A DNA stretch of 64,000 nucleotides from contig JAQGDQ010000029.1 in the NCBI GenBank assembly GCA_030141605.1, positions 181,501-245,500 of the forward strand, given 5' to 3'. This stretch comes from Tubiluchus corallicola. Taxonomy: Eukaryota > Priapulida > Priapulimorpha > Priapulimorphida > Tubiluchidae. Below are positions 27,971-39,899 of this stretch, in pieces. Under the pieces are notes generated by a model, which searched no databases, had not been told where the DNA came from, and saw only the letters and a list, made by a program, of their open reading frames with translations. Every line of letters begins with the position of its first letter. The stretch's first letter is position 1. The translations under genes and the position numbers were made by a program.

Positions 27971-29966
27971 ATTCAATATGTTTGCTATTAAACTATCGAT
28001 TACTACTGCATTAGGCCTACAAAATTATGCCCCGCCCAAATGTAATTAAATATACATGCGTAGTACGCATGCCTCGGTCCGTTTGTATCCTGGATCGATG
28101 ATATGATTATTGCCTCGATATCTGTTTCAGTGTCTGTACGCGCATATAAAACTTTAAGCAATATTATTTGAATCAGAATTTTATTTGGCAATGCGTGAGG
28201 TTAGGAAGAACTAAAAAATCTTGACATCAATTTAAAACTCTTAAAGTGAATTTCTATTTGACCAGTGTCCAATTACTTTTCTATAAGCAACAGCAACAAT
28301 GTTGTTAAAACCGTTTTAAAAAAATCGCTGCCTGCTTGCATTTGAAGTTAGTATAAATGCCCAATCGGCTTATTTGGCCTTATAACAATAACAGTGATAA
28401 TGTCTCCAATATACACATTAAATAATATTAAATATTTTCGTACCTCATTGGTATTTTTTCTTGGAAGACCTGACAGTTCACTCTCATGTCTCGGTCCCAG
28501 TTAATTTATGGGTTTAATTTTGAAATGTTCGCTCAATTAACTTGAATGCCCCATAAACAAAAATGGGGGTAGACTAGGCCAGCAGTAGCCCAATCCTGGC
28601 CAAAACCAGCGGTTTGGATGCTTGGTTTCCTGATACGAGATTTAACCGACTGACGTCATAAAATACGTCATAAAAAGGTTGACTGGAAAAAAGCAGATGT
28701 ATAGTGCCACTTAGTGCCATAGTAACATAGAAGCAATTGTTGCAAGCGCTTATCAGAAATGTTACGCTTTCCACGTTTTACTAGTACATTACAAATATGT
28801 TGACTAAATCAAAATTAAAGGATTTAGTTTTCAACAGAAAAGAAAAATTAGTCAATTTAGTCGCGAAGTTGATGTAATAAGTTACCTAATGATATGTACA
28901 CAAATGATTTTACTACCATAGTTCGCTGCTAAATTATGCATTCACTCATGGTGAATGACAAGATAAAGGAGGAAGATCAAGCAAACTTGCAGTAATCACC
29001 AAACAGGACTAGTCACTCACTGCACAAACTAAACATTGCACAATGTTTTTCATAATTGGCAAATCTTTATTGTTTTGTTTATACACATAAACACGTTTTT
29101 AATGTCACAGATATTATATATTAAAAGTAACGTACATGTATATGACTAGCAATGGAACACTATTAAATTATGAAGGAAATTTAAAGAATAAATCATGTTT
29201 GGAATTTGCAGTTTATGAAATCTTAGTGCAAACATTCCGCTGTAAGTGTTCGTTAATGTTTCAATCGACAAACTTTCAGTCAACTTCATAACTGTAAGTT
29301 AATGTAAAGATGTGAATCGAAACGTACTACAATCTTCATTAAAAAACTCGAACATGACGCCGCGATTTATTGACTCTTTTGAAGACGTTGAGATTTTCGC
29401 AGGATGTATTTCACACGTGTGACAATCTGTTTATAGCATTTTTTTTAAAAAAAGATTGTAAAGTCAACACATAATCAATGTGCACACGAAAGACAATAAT
29501 TTTTGAGCACAAGTAAGTACCAACCAGCAAAAAATCTAAATGAACCTATACGTTTAAACATCCATATTATACAGTGTGTTTATATTATTCCGTTTGCAAT
29601 TTTAAACAAGACCTATTTACAGCTTAGAGTTATACATGATAGAATCAATCTGCAAGAAATATTTATACATAAACTTGGTGTATATAGTTTTTATCGCCAT
29701 TACAAAAATCGGCTGTCGTTGTTGGTGGTGGTATTGCGTGCTTTTATTCAAAATTACTGTTTTCTGGCTTCACTTAAAGAGAAAGTAAACCATGTTACTA
29801 CTGTGAGTGCTGTCCAAGAAAGGTTTAGCACCCATTATAATAAAGAAGCATCACTTAGAAAGTTCACAATATATTAGACCATCAGCTAGGAACTTTCACG
29901 TCGATCGAAATACCAAAGTTTAGTCATAAGCTTGAACAAAATATGTGACGTTCTCGTACTGACAGA
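27971..29966. other. Intergenic, no gene recognised
   Basis: AT-rich sequence between two DNA elements. An open frame of 124 codons at 29503-29877 on the plus strand has no family resemblance and no recognisable domain; I do not call it. Nothing else stands out. Confidence 0.4.
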
Positions 29967-30843
29967 TATGGACGTGTGCCATTCGTGTATGTAGCCTCTA
30001 GGGTACCCCTAAATGACTCCTCAATATGTGATGTTTTGGTTGTTACTGTGGGTTAGTACACAAAATTCTTTTTGCGGGGTTTGGTCTATAGTCCAGTCAA
30101 ATTAGCTCACAAAAGTGCATGACCCAGGCAAAAATAGTGTATAGCTGAATTTTTGCAAAGACACTCAAAAAGTGGTCCAGAACAACATATTAAAAATTCC
30201 CATAAATCCACTTTGGGGGGAAAAGTTATGGGGCTGTAAATTCAAAATGGTTGCCAAAGTTGTTTAAAATCAAAATAATTCAACTAGGTGGCATTTAAGA
30301 TGGCATAAATGTATTACAAGCTGATATTAAAGTGCATGTGGCCTATCAGAAAAGTAGTGTTTCAATGCCATTCATGGCTAAGGGCATTCAAAATGGCCGC
30401 CAACGTAGCACTCAAGTCTAATTTTCCATATCTCTACTTATTTTTGTATCTCCTAATTAAAAGGCAATCCTTCTAGTCGGTACTTGGCAGGTGGTCGCTA
30501 CCACCTAATTGTCTGTCATCCTTATATTTAGAGTCCAAGATCGATAGGCCAAGATACTTAATTTCAGCTGGTAACTCATAAGATCGATGCAGGTCCCAAT
30601 CTGGTCTGACAATTCATGTTTCTGGCAGTGTTTGGTGTTCAGGGTACCTCAAAAAAGTTAACTGTGGCTCAAAATGTCTGTCATTTATCAATTATCAAAT
30701 ATGAGCTCCAGAGAACATGAGATATAATGTAACACAAAAACTGACCGGTATATCTTATCTTCGACCTAGGCCATGTTAGGGGTTCATTTAGGGATACCCT
30801 AGGGAGCCTGCATATGCCAGTGGCACCCGGGCAAACGTCCATA
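29967..30843. mobile_element. Inverted-repeat DNA element of unknown superfamily
   Basis: The left end tatggacgtgtgcc (29967) matches the reverse complement of the right end, tatggacgtttgcc (from 30843), at 13 of 14 bases. A second block inside, agggtacccctaaatga on the left and agggtatccctaaatga on the right, matches at 16 of 17. Total length is about 877 bp. No transposase frame is evident. The interior contains phrases such as 'ttcaaaatggccgccaa' that look like interspersed repeat. The target duplication could not be resolved. Confidence 0.6.
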
Positions 30844-33768
30844 CCTTTACGCTTGCCATAGATATTCAAGTTTTTTATATGACTAATGTTGGTATATGAC
30901 GATCCAGAAGGGTCCTGGTTGAGGATCTATATGGTATGCAGATCGAAACGTTTTAAAAAACATGTTCTGTCAATGTTATGCCATAGTCTGGAAAGCCAAA
31001 CGTAAGTGAAAAAAGCCATTTAAGGGCTGCATCCTTAAAAAATTCATTGTTTGAAGTACAAAAGAAAGTCATAAAACTGGAAAATTAAAGCCGAAACTTC
31101 CATAATCATGTGTAAAAGATGCTATGAATAAAACTGTACATGAAAACAAACTGAAACGTGCCAATGTTATTACGAGTTTATATTGCACACATGCCTTTTT
31201 ATTGTAAACAACCTGTATATAGTATACGTTAGTCTGTTTTTACCAACTATTATTTCATTATGATCAACTAGGTGAAAATAACATAAAAATCATTTAAAAA
31301 AATGATCTGATGGAACTAGACAAAATTATTAAACTCGAAACCAACTTTCATAAAAAAAAACAACTGTGAAAAGACTAGAACTAAGATGGGATTTAAACCA
31401 AAAAGGCCCAGCAACTAAAGGACAATACCACATGTCTAAACAGCAATCTTTTCACATTTCTATCCTTTTCACTAAATTTGATTAAAAATAAGCACTAAAG
31501 GGTTTATTTCATCACAAACTAATAATATGAAAATAAACACATTTGAAATTATAATTCTGGTATATGAAAATATTTTTCTCATTCAACATAATGGAATTAA
31601 TGGCACAGACACGATGAGCAATAGTTATGTAATAAAAATATGAAAGCAAAAATTGGTCATTAAATATACATAGCATTCACAATCACTAAACTAAACTAAA
31701 GCACCATTTACAAAATAACTACATACACTATTAGCTTTACACTATCCCACACCCAGTGACCTCACCTAAAGCTAAAGTGTGGTGACATTTTCTGACTATG
31801 TCAAAAAGAACAAACAATGAAACTTCCAGTTGGCACACAAAGAACAATAACTAATACGTTAGACAAATTTGTACAAATAATTAAGAAAATTTTAATCGAC
31901 CTATACCTTTTCTAATTTAAAAACAAAACTATCCTTTGTCCAATTTTTTGGCAGTAATTAATAACCAGACAATCTCTAAGCTCTAAGTGAACATCACAAT
32001 GCTATGATCGCATTACCTGCCTGATTCAAATGTATAAGAATCGAATATCGCTTGAAAAATTTTAAAATGATTTAGATGAAAGTCAAATGTCATCCATGTG
32101 AACATATAATATGATTTGCAATAATCTTAAGACTTAAAAATCGACTCAATATATAAATTATAAAAACTGATTATAAAAACTGCAAAAATGCCAATCTAGA
32201 AAAAGGTAAAACAGAAAAGGATATGGATTTGTCTTTAAAACATAGTGTATACATAAAATTTTCAATGTAGTCATAAAAGCTTAAATCATAATAACATTTA
32301 TTTTTATCAAACATTATACAAGCCTATGAATAAATTTTGAGGCGGTATATTTACACACACGCTATTTGCCTAACCTACAGCTGTGGCTCATTGAAATTCT
32401 TTTGGCAACCGTGGGTCTAGTTAGTGCCATAAAAACAAGGCAGCATTAATCTGCTTGCCTTGGATTAATACTTGCTTGAATTGAATTGAAGTCTCTATGA
32501 TACATATAACCCACATTTGAAGTATCTATATCTATAGTACCTCATTACTGAATGTTTGAGTGTCATATTAATACATTCTTTTGCTTAGTAAAAGAAGTGT
32601 CATAAACAAAAATCAAAGTTTAAACAACCACTAATCACTGACACAACGAAAGCTTTTTATTTGCTGGATTTTGTTTATGATGTCCTTCTTTCCCATTAGT
32701 TTGGTAACTTCTTTTGTCACGAATATCCTTAGCAGTGTCAGCATATTAAAAATTTTCTTGTTCTTACATGACAATAAAAGTTTAAATCCTTTTGTACTGC
32801 AAAAAAAATTCTAAAAGTAACACACAGTAGGTCTTTAAAAAACACGGCATCTATCATTCTCAGTTAGCCACGAGTGTGCAACAAGCTTGAAAACAACATG
32901 TTGTCTCTAAGTCTTTGATTACAATAATTTAAGTTTTTCTTGAAAAGCCAGTTAAAACCTATTACTGAACTGCTAAGCAATAAAAAATCTAAATAATGTG
33001 AGGAAAAACACATTATGACACTATGCACACACAAAATTAAATAATTTATTTAACCTTAATTAACATGGAGGTAATAGCAGAACCATAGCTTTACAAAGTA
33101 GGTAAACAGGTAGGTGATCACACTCACACAGTGTGCTGAAAGATGCCAAGCTGGGTCTGTAAATGGATCAGTGACAGTCAGAAGTACTATTTCTGAGTTA
33201 TTTCAATATGCTCTACTGCCTTTGGATATTTAATTCGTTAGGAAAATATGTATATATGTCTTGACATGGCTAAGACACCTCTGCTGGTTCATTGTCTCAT
33301 CTTAAAGGAATATCTATAATGATGAACAGATTCTGAGCCCACCACAACCATCTACATTAGCTGTATATATATTCAGCATTTGGATAAGAGAAATGAAAGT
33401 AACAATTAACACAACTGTGGCATCTACAGTAATGATTTGAATATCATGTTAACCAAGGAATGTTGAAACTCTGCTAAAATTACATTAAGATCACACAACT
33501 GCTTAATTACCTCAACAAATAAAACAGTAAATAACAAACAATGTATATAATATACCATTCTATCATATATACATAGCATGCTCTCTGATTCTATGAAAAA
33601 ATATTAAAACTGTTGGTCCTTAACCAATGAGCAATAAAAATAATGATTAATAAAATATATGACAATTCATAAAATACCAATTTAACCGAATTCGCCCGTT
33701 TAACCTAATTACTATCAATGCTTACTAATTCACAAAGTGTTTCTGGTCCCTGTACGACATTGAGCAAA
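30844..33768. other. Intergenic, AT-rich, no gene recognised
   Basis: About 2.9 kb without a convincing exon on either strand. The only notable item is the second copy of a dispersed repeat at 33269-33305. The part next to 33768 is probably the 3' untranslated region and downstream flank of aquaporin gene B. Confidence 0.4.
33269..33305 (+). repeat. Dispersed repeat motif, copy 2
   Basis: This copy starts gctaagacacctctgctggt and matches the copy at 8404-8440 with about five mismatches. Its class is unknown. Confidence 0.45.
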
Positions 33769-35849
33769 TCAATTCTTTGCTATTAATATTTTTCCTGTCA
33801 AATACCTCTTCTGTTCTATCTCAGCTAACAACAAGGTAGCAATCATTGGTCCAATCCAATATACAGCGATGTGAGTGACATTCGATGCACCATCACAGCC
33901 AAAGTGTACTGAACTTGCAAGTATGGGATTGTAGTACATTCCGGTAAGATGTATCCCTAAAATGAAAATAAAATTAATCAAACAATGCAACTAAAATGTC
34001 ATAGAGCTAATATATGCAGCTATGTTCTTCTGGATATAGTTTTAAAAGAATGACATAAAATATGCCAAGAAATGTAAAATCGTTTGATTATAAGATATCC
34101 TAATCGTTAAAACTATAGCTTTTCCTTTGTAAAATTATACATCTAATGAACTTGTTAGATATTACTAGTATGTACTTAATATGCAAGAAATTAAAACCAA
34201 ACTAAAACTGACATTGCCTTCACATCGTCTAGCAAGAAATTTATCAATAAGTATTCCTGCCGCACGCAACATAGAATATTATGAAAGTTTCTCAGTTTCC
34301 GTCTTGGTTGCGTTTGATTACATATATATGATAGCATATACAGTAAAGTAAGCATATCTTGAACACCTCGCCACCGGAAAATTTGTTCAAGTTATGCAAA
34401 AGTACAAATTAGACGATGTATGTATTAAACAAGATTGAGTTGCTCATCAATGTCGGACAGTACACTACAGCCTGTGAAAATGACAAACTGAGCTTTTTAT
34501 TAAATATCAAACAACAATTTTTATGAATAATCAAAAGTAAAATAACTGGTCCATCTCGGTTGTATTCTGAGTAGCATGGTTGATAGTATTCGGCAGTAAT
34601 AATATTGTGATTTACCTTAAATCATGTTCGTTAACCTATGTTGTGTGTAGCGTTCTGCTAAGGTACGAAAAGAAATCCTAACATTTTTGCTTAAGCTAGC
34701 AGTTAAAATCGTAATGTAGTGCAAGCTTTTGAGTAGGAGACTGTTCAAAATAGGAGAGGTAATTTCAGGTCACATTTTTAAGATTTGTACTGGGAATTTG
34801 GTTTGAGTTACGTGATAATTCGAGTTACCCTATGTTTGGTAAAGGGAAAAACAAAAGGGAAAATCTGTTTTACGAGATTTGCTCGAGATATACAAGAATT
34901 CAAATTATGCCTATTCGAGTTATACGAAGTTTACTGTATGTACCTGTGAAAGTATACCCAATTCATTCTTTTGAAAATAGCATTTTCAAAATAGATGCAA
35001 AGTTTTTAAAAAAATTAAAAAAAAATTATAGCAAAACATGCAGAAACAATGGCTAAACAAAATTCACTCTTTCTACAGGCTGCACTAACTATGCAGAGAC
35101 GGAATCTCTTAACAGATTATATTAAGGTATATTGCCTTACTGGCATAGTTTTACAAAGCAGTATGACAAAAATACAAGACCATAAATGATAAATAAGATC
35201 ACCACAACTGTACTTGTCAGTTAAATTTAAGGTTAATTTTTTTGTTACCCGATAAGGTGGTAAGTGACGTAGCAGCACCAATCGTAGGCCATGATAAAGC
35301 AGTCGGCAAATGCAGTGACGCAGCAAGGCAAATAACTCCATATATTAGCGTCGCCAAAAACTCGTAATAAACACCCCATAACAAAGGCACTTTTAAGTCC
35401 GTATAACATGACCAAACTGCAGCCCTAGCCACATGAATTGGGCAGAACAGATAGGATCGTATCATCTGAGCTATAGGGAATGCAATCCTTGCCACAACAA
35501 GATGAGCTGTAATTGAAGTAACTAGCTGCTTTGCTCCAATTTTTCGAGCAAGAAAATCTTTCAAGATTCCACATGGAGTTCCATTACCTCGTCCCATTTC
35601 AAGTAGAAACACCTGAACACTAAAGAAAATAGCCAAAGCCAAGCCATAATTACCATACTTGGCATAAATAAGTCCGTTTTCAAAAGTATGAAGGCACACC
35701 TGCAAAGCGGCAAAGAAATCATAAGCAACCTGCAAGTGCCAATCAGTTTTCAATGTATTCTGTGCAAAAATGCGGCCCAGTCTACAAATCAAGAAAATAA
35801 AGCTGTAGTAGGCACCAGCAGAAACGAGTGTATGGTGTAGCAGGTCCAT
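33769..35849 (-). CDS. Superaquaporin, AQP11/12-like (gene B)
   Basis: A two-exon paralogue of the aquaporin at 24970-27113, on the same strand. Exon 1 is 35249-35849 and exon 2 is 33769-33956. The intron is 1292 bp, in phase 1 at the same residue as in gene A (after ...LSG), so the two arose by duplication. The product has 262 residues. Shared features include CRLGR.FAQ near the N-terminus, PCG.L, KVP in the middle, TGMY.NP and VYW.GPMIAT at the end. The first pore motif is TPC (residues 91-93, GNGTPCGIL), so the conserved asparagine is lost. The second is NPI (210-212). Cys221, nine residues after NPI, is kept as in AQP11/12. The start ATG has a good context (AAGATGG). A pogo-like MITE lies in the intron. 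Transport specificity cannot be predicted with both pore motifs altered. Confidence 0.87.
34341..34936. mobile_element. pogo/Tc1-like MITE in the intron of aquaporin gene B
   Basis: The left end cagtaaag (34341) and the reverse complement of the right end, cagtaaac (from 34936), are each flanked by TA (34339-34340 and 34937-34938), the target duplication of Tc1/mariner/pogo elements. Inside, right-end sequence such as cttcgtataactcgaata resembles pogo/Tigger ends. The left arm is more decayed. Length is 596 bp and no transposase is seen. Confidence 0.5.
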
Positions 35850-36540
35850 CTTTTAAGGTGAAGCAAATGTTCGGCATTGATTTCTGCATAGGCTACATGT
35901 GTTTCCTCGTCTTAAATGTCCTTACACTTTACTGGAATGTTATGTTCTGCAAAAAAATGCACAGTGTAAGTGATAAACCAAAATCTCAAAATCCCATTTA
36001 AATCTCAGCACGCATTACAGATATATACGAAAGAACTAATTGCAAAGTTAAAGTATATAAGACAGACAAAAATTCGTTTTAAAACTACTTAAGTTTTCAT
36101 CAATTTTCTCTAATTGTACAAATAGGGCCCATTTCACATTGAGGACGTGCAGTAATTCCATGCGGCATTTCTCACAAAACGAATTACAATGTTTTCAATG
36201 GCACATTTCACAGTGTGAATGTGCAGTAAAATTTCTCGTGAGGAATTCTGCTGCCAGCTAGAAGCTAAGCATCTTCCTCGTGAGCCATTTTGCCATAGGG
36301 TGGAGATACTGCATGTTCCACTTTCGTGAGAAATCTCGCGGAATTCAGTCTTAAATTTAACTATTCAATTACTTTTTCTTATTTAACGAACAACAATTAA
36401 TACATTTCAACATAATATTATAAGATTTGATCTCTCTTTTAAAAGACAGACAATTTTACATTTTATTAATGCAACGTTGACGGCTAGATTGAAAAAGAAA
36501 AATAACACATGCATATACTTATTTCATATGTGCATATTTC
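35850..36540. other. Upstream flank of aquaporin gene B with a short internal duplication
   Basis: No exon is recognised. Two imperfect copies of a motif, catttcacattgaggacgtg at 36129 and catttcacagtgtgaatgtg at 36204, each followed by cagta, lie about 75 bp apart. They may be part of a repeat whose ends I could not define; gggcccatttcaca at 36125 may be an end. Confidence 0.35.
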
Positions 36541-36549
36541 CAGATATCA

Positions 36550-37160
36550 CCATCACAAGACAGTGATTTGATAAAAACTAGATGTGATTGCTTTTTCTGC
36601 TAGTATTTTTACTGACATTACTAGTTCAGTAGTGCTTCTTTCCTCCCTAAAATGCAGCTTGACTTGATGGAATGTTACCTTATCCTTTTCAAACTCAGCA
36701 GTAAAATTCGCATTTAAATTTTCTACTGGTCTTTTCCTTCTTTTTAAGTTTTGAAATACCTGGGCTTTTTTCATTCTGTAAAGATTTTATTGACTTAAAA
36801 CCTCTTCGGGAACAAAAAGTGATTCCATTACCATTGGTTTAATCTTAGGAATCTTTTGCTGCATTATTGTTGTTGCAAGCCCTTTCATTAAATGTAGTTA
36901 TGATTTCTGATGCTTCTAGTCGATTAGCAGCAACCCCACCATCAGTTTCAAGTAACATCCTGTCTGTTTGGTTTACTTCTATTGATTTTCCAGGATGCTT
37001 TATACATTTAACTTCTTTAACCTGGCAGACCACATCTCTAAGTTCTTTTAGCTTCTGACTGCGTAGCTTTTGGAATTTCTGTCTAAGCTCCATCCACTGT
37101 GCTTCAACCTAATTTCTTTCTGTTCAGTTGATAATTTGTCAACTTGTTCATTGCCAAATC
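36550..37160 (-). mobile_element. Degenerate LINE linker-region fragment (minus strand)
   Basis: Minus-strand frames read RFGNEQVDKLSTEQKEIRLK, then after a frameshift MELRQKFQKLRSQKLKELRD at 37093, and later VFQNLKRRKRPVENLNANFT near 36760 and DKVTFHQVKLHFREE. The order (LS.EQK.IRL, ...LR.....KL...., ..F..LK..KR) resembles the region between endonuclease and reverse transcriptase in RTE-like LINEs. Several stops and shifts make it dead. I am moderately sure only that it is retrotransposon debris. Confidence 0.4.
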
Positions 37161-37395
37161 TAAATCTAATTTTTATAAATCTATGCTAGACAAATATAAA
37201 CGTAATGTTAAGAAGAAACGGGACACAATGAAGGAAATTATGGATATAGAAAAATCCGTTAAATATAAATAACAAACTTATTTCAAATGTCGATTCTGTA
37301 GCCGATAATTTTAACAATTATTTTACCAGAATAGGACCTGATCTGTCAAATCAAATTAATATTGATGCTTTTACAGTAGGCGGGGTTATAGACTC
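37141..37395 (+). mobile_element. LINE fragment (plus strand), linker before reverse transcriptase
   Basis: Plus-strand frames read FYKSMLDKYKRNVKKKRDTM and, after a shift, NNKLISNVDSVADNFNNYFT followed by RIGPDLSNQI. The pattern (I.N...IA..FN.YF..IGP.L...I) is typical of the segment just before the reverse transcriptase in CR1/Jockey-type LINEs. It abuts the minus-strand fragment and is short and dead. Confidence 0.6.
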
Positions 37396-37584
37396 CCTTT
37401 GGGACCGAAGAGTTTTCACCCAATTAAACGACTGAACCTATTAACCGAGGGTGTGAGTCATCGGCTTACTATGCATTGCAAGGTTTTTAAAGAATTTTAG
37501 AAACGAAGTAATGCCTAAATTCCTTTGTGCAGTTAAAAATTAGGAAAAAATGTTTTAAAATATTAATTTGTGTGTTTGCAAACC

Positions 37585-38201
37585 AAAACCGTCCATAAGT
37601 CGTCATAGTTAAAACTATGTTATGATGCTTCAAAGTAGTAAGCATCAAAAGTTTGATCAAATGTCGATTTTTTATTTTTTATGAAAACAAATGCTAAATA
37701 TATCAGACTTTTATATTCTAGCATCGAATTATCAGGAAAATGTTCAAAAAATACTAAAAATCTAATTTTATAACTTCTAACACACTTTTCTGTCCAGAAA
37801 CTAGTACTGCAATTGTAAAAAAATTGTACATTGTAGCTCGTGGAAGCCGGCATATCGCTTCGGGTTTTTTCTGTTGACAAGACCAGATCTTCGCCTGGAA
37901 GAGTCATCTACTGGATTTAAATGTAACTTCAATTTGCACTTGTAAAATCCATACCAACCACACTTTCGTGCCCTTGCTAAGTGTTTTGCAGAGACGCGAC
38001 AAAAAATGGCTGACTTTAACAGTGTTTTTCTCAAGATTACATTTTTCAGTGCATAGCCTGCACCTCAGTTTTAAAGTGGATTATCTCAGCTTAGAAATAA
38101 CATAAAGCAATGAGCATGGTATCAAAATGATACTCATGAAATGGAGATTCAGGATATGTGAATAACAAGAAGAGCCTTATTGCCGACTTATGGACGATTT
38201 T
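37585..38201. mobile_element. 617-bp inverted-repeat element (MITE-like)
   Basis: The left arm aaaaccgtccataagtcg (37585-37602) matches the reverse complement of the right arm (38184-38201) at 17 of 18 bases. Between them are only short open frames without recognised domains. The length and ends suggest a non-autonomous DNA transposon, class unknown. A target duplication was not identified. Confidence 0.6.
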
Positions 38202-38678
38202 GCTAGCACACATTTATAATTATATAAGTGAATTAGCAATAAATTAAAAAGTATACTTCTAAATCATACAAGACTATATTTAATTGCAAAAATTACAAAA
38301 AATCATTCAAAGTCGGCAGCTTTCATGAAGAAGTTGGCTCACAAAGTTCCTCTAACGATAAAAACATTGAAAATCTGTTGTTGTATGATGCATAAATTCT
38401 CGTAACATACTTAATGCTTGGCGTGCTTAAACTGTTGGTGGTACCCGTGTTTCCCCGCAAGTAGCTTAGTCTGTAGTTTTGTCTAAGCTCCCGCTTGCTA
38501 TCCTGACATACTGTACCTGTACCTAGCATAACAGCAGCAACTAACCAGTTGTTTAAACTTTCTGGCAAAGACACTTTTGGGCACTTCAAAAGCAAACTGC
38601 AAAGTGAGTGCTTAAATGCTTAGTTTCCAGGAATTCTTGGGTAACGAGGTTAATTGCAGTGGATGGGCAGGTCAAAGC

Positions 38679-39598
38679 TGTTGGGAGCCGAGTGGACCAC
38701 TGCGCCAAGTAGACCACTTGATGCGCTAAAAGTAGTGTCCTACATGGGCAGCCCATGTAGGACACTTGCGATAAATGTAGGTGTTAAATGTAGGATTGTT
38801 TAGCTGTAGACTTAAATATTAAGTGAGAATATTCCAGTGTTTATGAACTTTTGTCAAGTTTTGCCTTTTGTCAAGTTTTGGTTTATTGTGTTACTAGTAA
38901 TAACTTTTTTGAGTCCCAACCAAAATGTTATTTTGTAATATTGTTGTAGCTTAGCCTGTTATTTACTTTGCTCGTATTTATTATTGTTTCCATAGTCATA
39001 TTTATTTTTATTTTGTATTGCATTCTGTGAAAGTGCATTGCTAATTCAGTCAAATATTTTGCTACTTGAATTGCATAAACATGTTTATAAAAATGCAGCT
39101 GATAAATTTTTCTAACATTAATTTCAAATCCTCAGTGTGGATGAAAAATATTGGTTTGTTATAGCGATGTTGCCCTATGAACAAACTGATATTTTCAAAA
39201 CAAAAGGAAAATTGATTTTGAACTGAAATAGCAATCACTGTGTGTATGTATGAGTGGGCATAAACTGATCGCTTCAAAGGCAAGGTAGCCATCAAAAAAA
39301 TTTTTGCTGAGCTAATTAAGTCCAACCTCTCGACCCCCTCGCGGTGCTTCTACCAGCTCAGAATAAAATTCTTTTATTTTATTAGATGTATAATAAATTA
39401 TTCAACGTGTACTAACGTTTTTAATTATTATTATTACATAAACAAGCACAACGGGCGGTGTCAGTACACTTAACGACTCAATTCGCGACCTGTCTCTAGT
39501 GTCCTACTTGGGCAGCCCAAGTAGACCGCGGTCTACTTGGGCTAGCCCAAGTAGACCAATTGGTCTACTTGGCGCAGTGGTCCACTCGGCTCCCAACA
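38679..39598. mobile_element. 920-bp palindrome-rich transposable element with 5-bp target duplication
   Basis: The ends are perfect inverted repeats of 38 bp, beginning tgttgggagccgagtggacc at 38679 and on the reverse strand from 39598. Both ends are directly flanked by aaagc (38674-38678 and 39599-39603), a 5-bp target-site duplication. Inside the left end, 38734-38766 is a hairpin with 16-bp perfect arms and a one-base loop (agtgtcctacatgggc). Inside the right end, overlapping perfect palindromes follow each other: 39515-39542 (28 bp), 39530-39557 (28 bp) and 39547-39572 (26 bp), all built from the unit cccaagtagacc. No transposase was seen. The class is unknown; the subterminal units look like repeated protein-binding sites. 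Confidence 0.8.
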
Positions 39599-39899
39599 AA
39601 AGCAAACCATTAGGCTAGCATATTAGCGTATGATTAACGTTTCTGCTTATAAACAAAACAGTACTGGACGTATATTATAGGACAAAAGCGAACTAAGATG
39701 ATATAAAAGTCATAAAAGTTTATTAGCAGCACAAAAGTGTCTTATTGAAGCATGTAAAGCAAAAATATTGAGTCGATTATGCTCAGTTATTTGAATCAAT
39801 TACCGACAGTTTTAATGTACATTTGAATAGAAGTGGCCCATACAAGACGTTTTTCAGTCATCTATTACAATCAGTCCTTCTTTTTTCAACCTGTTACAT

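Noticed and set aside
27233-27978. 8-bp target duplication around the 27.2-28.0 kb element
   Set aside because: The flanking 8-mers attgcaac and attcaata agree at only about half of positions.
29503-29877. 124-codon plus-strand open frame
   Set aside because: No domain, no recognised similarity, and a composition like its AT-rich surroundings.
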